Part shown: in pieces, positions 59,016 to 64,000 of the stretch
How positions within the stretch are numbered: position 1 is the first letter of the stretch
Layout: each line of letters opens with the position of its first letter
Notes under the pieces: model-generated
The model's database searches: none
Told to the model about the DNA's origin: nothing
Seen by the model: the letters and a program-made list of their open reading frames with translations, nothing else
Program-made: the position numbers and the translations under genes
Origin: Euryodendron excelsum
Lineage: Eukaryota; Streptophyta; Magnoliopsida; Ericales; Pentaphylacaceae
Assembly (NCBI GenBank): GCA_033060915.1
Contig: CM065388.1
Location: 31,473,501-31,537,500, forward strand
Length of the DNA: 64,000 nt
Reading direction: 5' to 3'

Positions 59016-60988
59016 TGAATATCTTATGATTTTATGTGAAATATTTTCCATGATTTTATGTGAAACTTGGTTTGAAAAACTATGATTTTATGTGGCATTT
59101 TTTAAAAATAACTCAACAGAGTTATGCACTTTTTGAAAAATGATGCAACAAGGATTTTGAAAACCACTTTGGTGTAATGAATGCATAGATTCAAGTATTA
59201 AGGTTTGGGGACAGAACAAGACTTCCTAAGACATGAATTCCTAGGGCTTTAAGAAAACAGCTCTTGAACCAACTTTTTGAAAAACCTTTGAATATGCAAT
59301 TTAGAAAACATGATAGTGATTATGACAACTAGAGTTTTGAAGAGGATGTTTTAGGGTTCGAAACCCTAATATGGACTTTGGGAGTTGCATTGAATGTTTC
59401 ACTTTTCTAAAGCCACCCTAACCATGAAAAGGCTAGAATCACTTTATAGTTGCGATTTTGAAAACAAATTAGGGCTTGAAACTCTAATGTGGACCTTGGT
59501 GGTCACTTTGAATATGTCACATTCGTAACTATGAGAAGGTTAGAATTACCCTAGGGTTGTGAGTTTGAAAATAAAAACAATGCATGAACATGATAAGTAT
59601 AATACATAAGGGTCGTGAACATACTAGGTTGAAGGTTTCACCATACTGCAACGAGTCTTCAGACCATACCATGATTAGTTAGGCTAAAAGAAGACCCCCG
59701 ACATGGTGATCTCCCCAAAGCTTTCCCTAGGCATGGACCTAAGGTCCTCTTGTTTCAACCATAGAAGAGGGGGTAGAGATGGGAAGTAAAAGAGAGAATA
59801 GTCAAAGTGGACTATGAGTGAGAAGAGAAGGAGTGGGAGAGTATAAAAGTAAAATAGAAACCCTACCTTGTCTTCAACCTTTAATGGAGCTTCAATGAAG
59901 GCTTTGCCTTGGACTTGAGAGGCCTTTAAGATCTTTGAAGGGGCTGGAAGTCACCTTAAATGGAGCTTGGAGGCTCCTTTGGAGGCATAGAAACTAGGGT
60001 TTTGGGGATTTTCGGGGGGCTACAAAGAGTCTAGTAAAGTTTCTTTGTGATTTTTCAAACTTGTAATATGCTTGGGGGTGGTCTGTATTTATAGGCCAAT
60101 TTTTGGAGGAGGGGGCACCACTTTTAGTGGCTCCATGCCATAATTTGGTCAAGAGCTACTAGGAGTGGTGCCAAGCCATTTTTTGGTTAGACTCTACTAA
60201 AAGTGGCTTCGATTCAATTTGGAAAGCTGCCGGGCTGTGAAGCCCATCTAGAAAAGAGATGGGGGTACTCAGGAGTGTCCCAGAGGTTACCGGTTTGATA
60301 TGTAGAGGCGGAATGGTTGAAAAGGATGATTGGCCCATCAGGGCAAAACGGTCACTTCGGTTAAGATTCTCTGAAACTGGTTTGGAGTTGGTTTGAATGA
60401 AATATGAAGGTTGGGGACACTCGGCAGAATATTCCAGGGGCTACTGATTTGATACCTAGAGTGGTGTGGTTGAAAAGGATGACCAGTTGAAAAGGTTGGG
60501 GTAAAACAGTCATTTGAACTGAAATTTACTGGAATTGTCCCAAAATGGACTGAGATGGGATTTGGAGATTGGAATACTTGTACGAGTGCCCCTAAGGTGT
60601 ACAGGTTCGATACTCAAAGCTAGTGTGGTTGACGAGAAAGATCCGGCGCTTAGGGGTAAAACGGTCATTTTGATTGGGAATCACCGGAATGGGTTCAGAG
60701 TTAGCTGGAAGGGCATTTGAACATACCAAACTACCTGGGGATAGTCATGGAAGAGATGGACTTACTACTCTGAGGACTTAGGTACTTTCTTCAAAAGCGT
60801 GTTAATTAGGGCCCACCAAGGGCAATTTGGGTATTTGGCTTCGGTTGGGGCTAGTGGGCCCAAGAAGCGGTTGATTGATTGGACTGGGAATTGAAAGGCT
60901 AGTTTGGGCTTGAATATGCATGTGAAGTTTTGAATGTTAGTCCAGTTGGGTTGGAGATTGCCGAGCGGGCAAAAATGGGATGCTTACA

Positions 60989-62763
60989 AATACCTTTTTT
61001 TTCTGTCTTTGCTTGTTGAAGACAGAAAATGATAAAATAAGGGTCCCATGTTGACTACGAGATGATCAAAGGGATTAAAAGGGTGGGATTAATTATCCTA
61101 AATCGACATTCCAATTAGAAGAATCACACTCCTTTGGGGCATTTCAAGGTTAATGTTTGGAAATAAAACTTTTTGAAGGAAAAAGTTTAAAAAGTCTAGA
61201 AATTGATTTGGAATGAAAGTTATAGAAAACTAGGAAATCAATTTTGAGTTGAAAATTTTTGACGAAAAAAGTTAGAAAAATCTAAAAATTGATTTGGAAT
61301 GAAACTTTTGAAGGAAAAAGTCTTAAAAAATCGGGATTTCCGAAAACAAATTTTTGAACGAAAAAGTTTGGAAACAAGAAATTTGATTTTGGAAGAAGAA
61401 ATTTTTAGCGAAGAAAGTTTTAAAAACCTGGAATTTTGAAAAGAGGCTTTAAGAGGAGAAAGTTTTAAAAACCCAAAATTTTTGAACAAAAACTCAAAAT
61501 TTTGGAAATGTAGCTTTGGAAGCAGAAAACTTGAATCCAAATATGCATTTGGAAGAGAAAGCTCGAAAACCAAATTTACTTTCGTAGGAGAAAGTTCGGA
61601 AACCCAATTTGTTTTTAAAGGAAAAAGCTCGAAAACTAAACCTGATTTTGAAAGGGAAACTTAGAAATCCAATCTGCTTTTGAATGAGAAAGCTTAGAAA
61701 CCCAATTTGCTTTTTGAAGGAAATCTGGGAAACCAAATCTACTTTTGAAGGGAAAAGCTCAAAAACCCAATCTGTTTTTGAAGGAGAAAACTTAGAAACC
61801 CAATATGCTTTTGAAGGATAAAGTTTAGAAACCCAATCTACTTTTGAAGGAGAAAGCTTGAAAACCAAATTTGCTTTTGAAGAGAAAAGCTCGGAAACCC
61901 AATATGCTTTTAAAAGAGAAAGCTCAAAACTAAATCTGTTTTTGAAGGAGAAAGCTTAGAAGTCAAATATGCTTTTGAAGGAGAAAGCTCAGAAACCAGA
62001 TATACTGTTGAAGGAGAAAGCTCAAAAACCAAATCTGCTTTTGAAGGAGAAAGCTCGAAAACCCAATATGTTTTAAGCATAAGATGCCATGGGAGATTGG
62101 TTCATGCTTGTGATTCTTTTACCTTGGAGTTTGAAGGACATGCCATTCGTCCCGACTTTGCTTGAGATCCTTTGAGTTTGGAATCCATGGTGTTTGTTTA
62201 ATTGTCGAGTTCTACTTCTGTTAGACATGACAAGATTCTTATTGTCATATTTTCCGAGGGATTTTATTTCCCTAAAATTAAGCATCTTGAGCTAGTTTCT
62301 AAAGGGGGAGAGGTCTCCTATTGAAAGGTTTAAGATATCTAGAAGGTCAAACATCTTTCGTTAGTTCATTTTTAATGGATCAACTAATTTGAAAAGGAGG
62401 TGTAGGGTGGGATATTGCCTCAGTTTTCGTGATTTGAAAAAAGGTTGAATCAGGGTTGATTCGGAGGTCCAGGATGGGTCATTGCCCCGTTATCTATTTC
62501 TTGTCAACTATAGTAGTCTGAGCTTTCTAAGGTGTGTGCTAGTTTTGGAAATGCCTGAGCTTACTTGGTTACAAGGTGACTTCAGCTCCTTTTTGTGCTT
62601 TGCGCCCTTCCATATTTCTTATTTGTGTAAGAGAGACAAAGAGAAAGTTTTTGTACAAAAAAAGTTTATCTATGCAAATTATATTTTGACAAAAGGCATA
62701 GGTTTTATAATGGAATTGGAGTGAATGCATGTTATACTTTTTTATGAATCGAATTGAATGCAT
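60989..62763 (-). other. Internal non-coding end of a minus-strand gypsy element, plus unassigned sequence
   Basis: Next to the LTR start (60988) the minus strand reads AAAGACAGAAAAAAAAGGTATT, a polypurine tract homologous to 10731-10750, preceded by the same TTTTCTGTCTT hairpin-like sequence. About 61080-62070 is G-poor on the sense strand and ends in a 33-bp minisatellite. From about 62070 to 62763 no feature was recognised. No antisense ORF like that at 7752-9407 is visible. Confidence 0.6.
61530..62070 (-). repeat. 33-bp minisatellite beside the gypsy polypurine tract
   Basis: Units of the form ACCCAATATGCTTTTGAAGG plus AGAAAGCTCGAAA recur about every 33 bp, some 14-16 times. Because 33 is a multiple of three, the element's sense strand keeps an open frame with an 11-residue repeat, probably meaningless. 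Confidence 0.75.
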
Positions 62764-64000
62764 TGTTGACCCCATGCCTTTATTTTGATGATAACTAAAC
62801 CTTGTATTAGTTTACTAATAAATTTAATTAGTGTGTAGATCAATGAGAAATATGTTTTAAACCTAAAACTTAATGTATGTCAAAATGGATGCACAACAAG
62901 TTAGGGATTGAGCAATGCACCAAAATAGAGAAATGACACCTATTCAAACATCAAATCAATAATTTGAATTCGAAGATATTGGAAGTGTTCAAAAAAACAG
63001 TTTATCAAGTTTGTGAAGACTCAATGAAAAATCCAAGAGAATATTTTGAACAAACCAAATTGAATTGGAGACATTCTTGAATAACCACATTGGATTGAAG
63101 GTTTTCAAAGATCATTATACCCCAAAGAGAAGACTATTTGAAGATCTTAAAGTGTTTTGAAACTAAGTTGATTAAGAAAAGCATGGAAGAAATATTTTGG
63201 GCAGAAGTATCGACACATGGATACGAAGTGTCAACACATAAAGATAGAGGCCAATGTTTGAGAAATGAATGTTCAAGTGTCGACATATGAGTTTGAAGTG
63301 TTGACACGTGGAGATAGAGGATAAGAGCTGAAGGATGTAAACATAAAGTGTCGACACATGAAATAGAGGTGTTGACACCTAGGGACTAACGGCTATATTT
63401 TTAAATGTTATATTGGTTTGAACTCGCATTAAATGAGCCTACAACTACCACCAATGGGTGAATTCAATGTAGGGCTTTATATGCAAGCCTGCAAATGCAT
63501 TTATTGACAAGAGATACAAGATTATTCCATCATTTGATCATCAAGAGCTAACAATTACTTACATTCTCTGAAAAATCTCATTTGTCCTCTATGGTTGGCA
63601 TTATAGTGAGCTATTCCATTCTTATATACTCTTTATAGAGAGTGTGTAATTAATTTATATATCTCTTATACACTTGTGAGTTAGAGTTTGAGTGTTCTCT
63701 TGTGGAAGAAAAACACTTGTAAATTTGAGAAAGCTTGGACAAAATTCTTGTAGCATTGAAGCTTGGGTGTAAGCTTCAAGGAGAGTGAGCTAGGCACTTC
63801 AACTAGCCTCTACTTTGTAATTAAACATTACATAGTGGAAGAAGACTTCAAGTGGATCTTGGGGTAAGGACGTAGACCACAAGTTGTAGTTGAACCTTAG
63901 TAATTCTTGGTATCTTTTTTTATGCTTTGCTTTCATTCAATCTTGATTATTTTGCATCACACATGCCTTGAATTACTATTTCATTGCTTAGATTAATTTT
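62764..64000 (+). repeat. LTR of a second SIRE-like copia element, cut by window end
   Basis: It starts TGTTGACCCCATGCCTTTAT, then TTTGATGATAACTAAACC, matching the SIRE LTR start at 18146 (TGTTGACTCAATGCCTTAAT) in sequence and order. Three pairs of AGTGTCGACACA motifs are at about 63205-63390, where the first element has GAGTCGACTC. Later parts also match: AAAACACTTGTAAATTTGAG, AGAGTGAGCTAGGCACTT, TTACATAGTGGAA. It may be a 5' LTR or a solo LTR. Confidence 0.85.

Larger units (their letters stand above)
54484..60988 (-). repeat. Minus-strand gypsy 3' LTR split by a solo LTR of another family
   Basis: The LTR end TGTCACGCCCCAG (plus reading) is at 54484 and its start GGGATGCTTACA at 60988. 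It is interrupted at 54563-57043. It keeps the GGTGACCTAACA block (inverted, about 57145), G-poor tract (57450-59150), TTCACCATACTG block (59636), donor-like site (59866), TATA box (60084-60094) and U3 repeats with CAAAACGGTCA (60345, 60660). A polypurine tract sits just outside the start, so this is a 3' LTR whose element body extends rightward. Net length is about 4.0 kb. Confidence 0.88.

Noticed and set aside
58626..59051. A leucine/lysine-rich repetitive protein (141 codons, minus)
   Set aside because: Explained by a 27-bp minisatellite in a G-poor LTR tract.
1..64000. tRNA, rRNA or other structured RNA genes
   Set aside because: I looked for tRNA B-box-like and other RNA landmarks and found none convincing; a tRNAscan or Infernal run would settle it.

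Overview
The window is plant nuclear DNA from an unidentified angiosperm. It holds one host gene and about 50 kb of nested, mostly decayed LTR retrotransposons. The host gene is an INDETERMINATE DOMAIN (IDD) C2H2 zinc-finger transcription factor at 47486-51130, which is diagnostic for land plants. Its codons, GT/GC-AG introns and the element lineages (Tat/Ogre-type Ty3-gypsy, SIRE-type Ty1-copia) all fit a medium or large plant genome. The sequence alone does not give the species.

Layout. 1-10750 is the internal region of a plus-strand Ogre/Tat-like gypsy element: leader, gag-protease with a G-patch-like module, a short intron-like gap, RT, two RNase H domains and integrase. It then carries a large antisense gene that appears to have its own promoter motif and 5' UTR intron, followed by a polypurine tract. 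10751-16280 is the 3' LTR, unusually long (5.5 kb), with three tandem-repeat families in U3. The 5' LTR lies about 400 bp left of the window. 16281-18088 is a patchwork of fragments of the same family. 18089-41401 is a minus-strand remnant of that family: a 3' LTR interrupted by a SIRE-type copia element (18146-27635), a scrap of gag, the leader and primer-binding site, and a 5' LTR interrupted by a plus-strand solo LTR (34904-39038). 41402-44270 holds an LTR fragment of another family and a G-poor non-coding block. 44271-54483 is the gene island around the IDD gene. 54484-60988 is a further minus-strand gypsy LTR, itself interrupted by a 2.5 kb solo LTR of another family. 60989-62763 is internal non-coding sequence of that element. 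62764-64000 is the start of another SIRE-like LTR cut by the window end.

How the parts fit. Three nested insertions are framed by 5-bp target-site duplications (CAAGG perfect, ACTTA perfect, GTGCT/GTGTT), which fixes LTR ends and nesting order. All copies of the gypsy LTR begin TGTAAGC and end GCGACA or GTGACA. They share a TATA box, upstream palindromes and a conserved splice-donor-like site 230-330 bp downstream of the TATA box. Every retroelement coding region is broken. Almost every in-frame stop can be explained by one C:G to T:A transition, as expected for methylated, silenced DNA.

The most novel-looking points are: the antisense gene with its own inferred promoter and spliced 5' UTR; the sharing of 38-bp-spaced GGCGCC palindromes between the LTR promoter and the antisense promoter region; the splice donor conserved in all five LTRs; and repeated insertions into the same last 60-100 bp of this LTR. 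All coordinates come from reading by eye; no alignment or database search was run.
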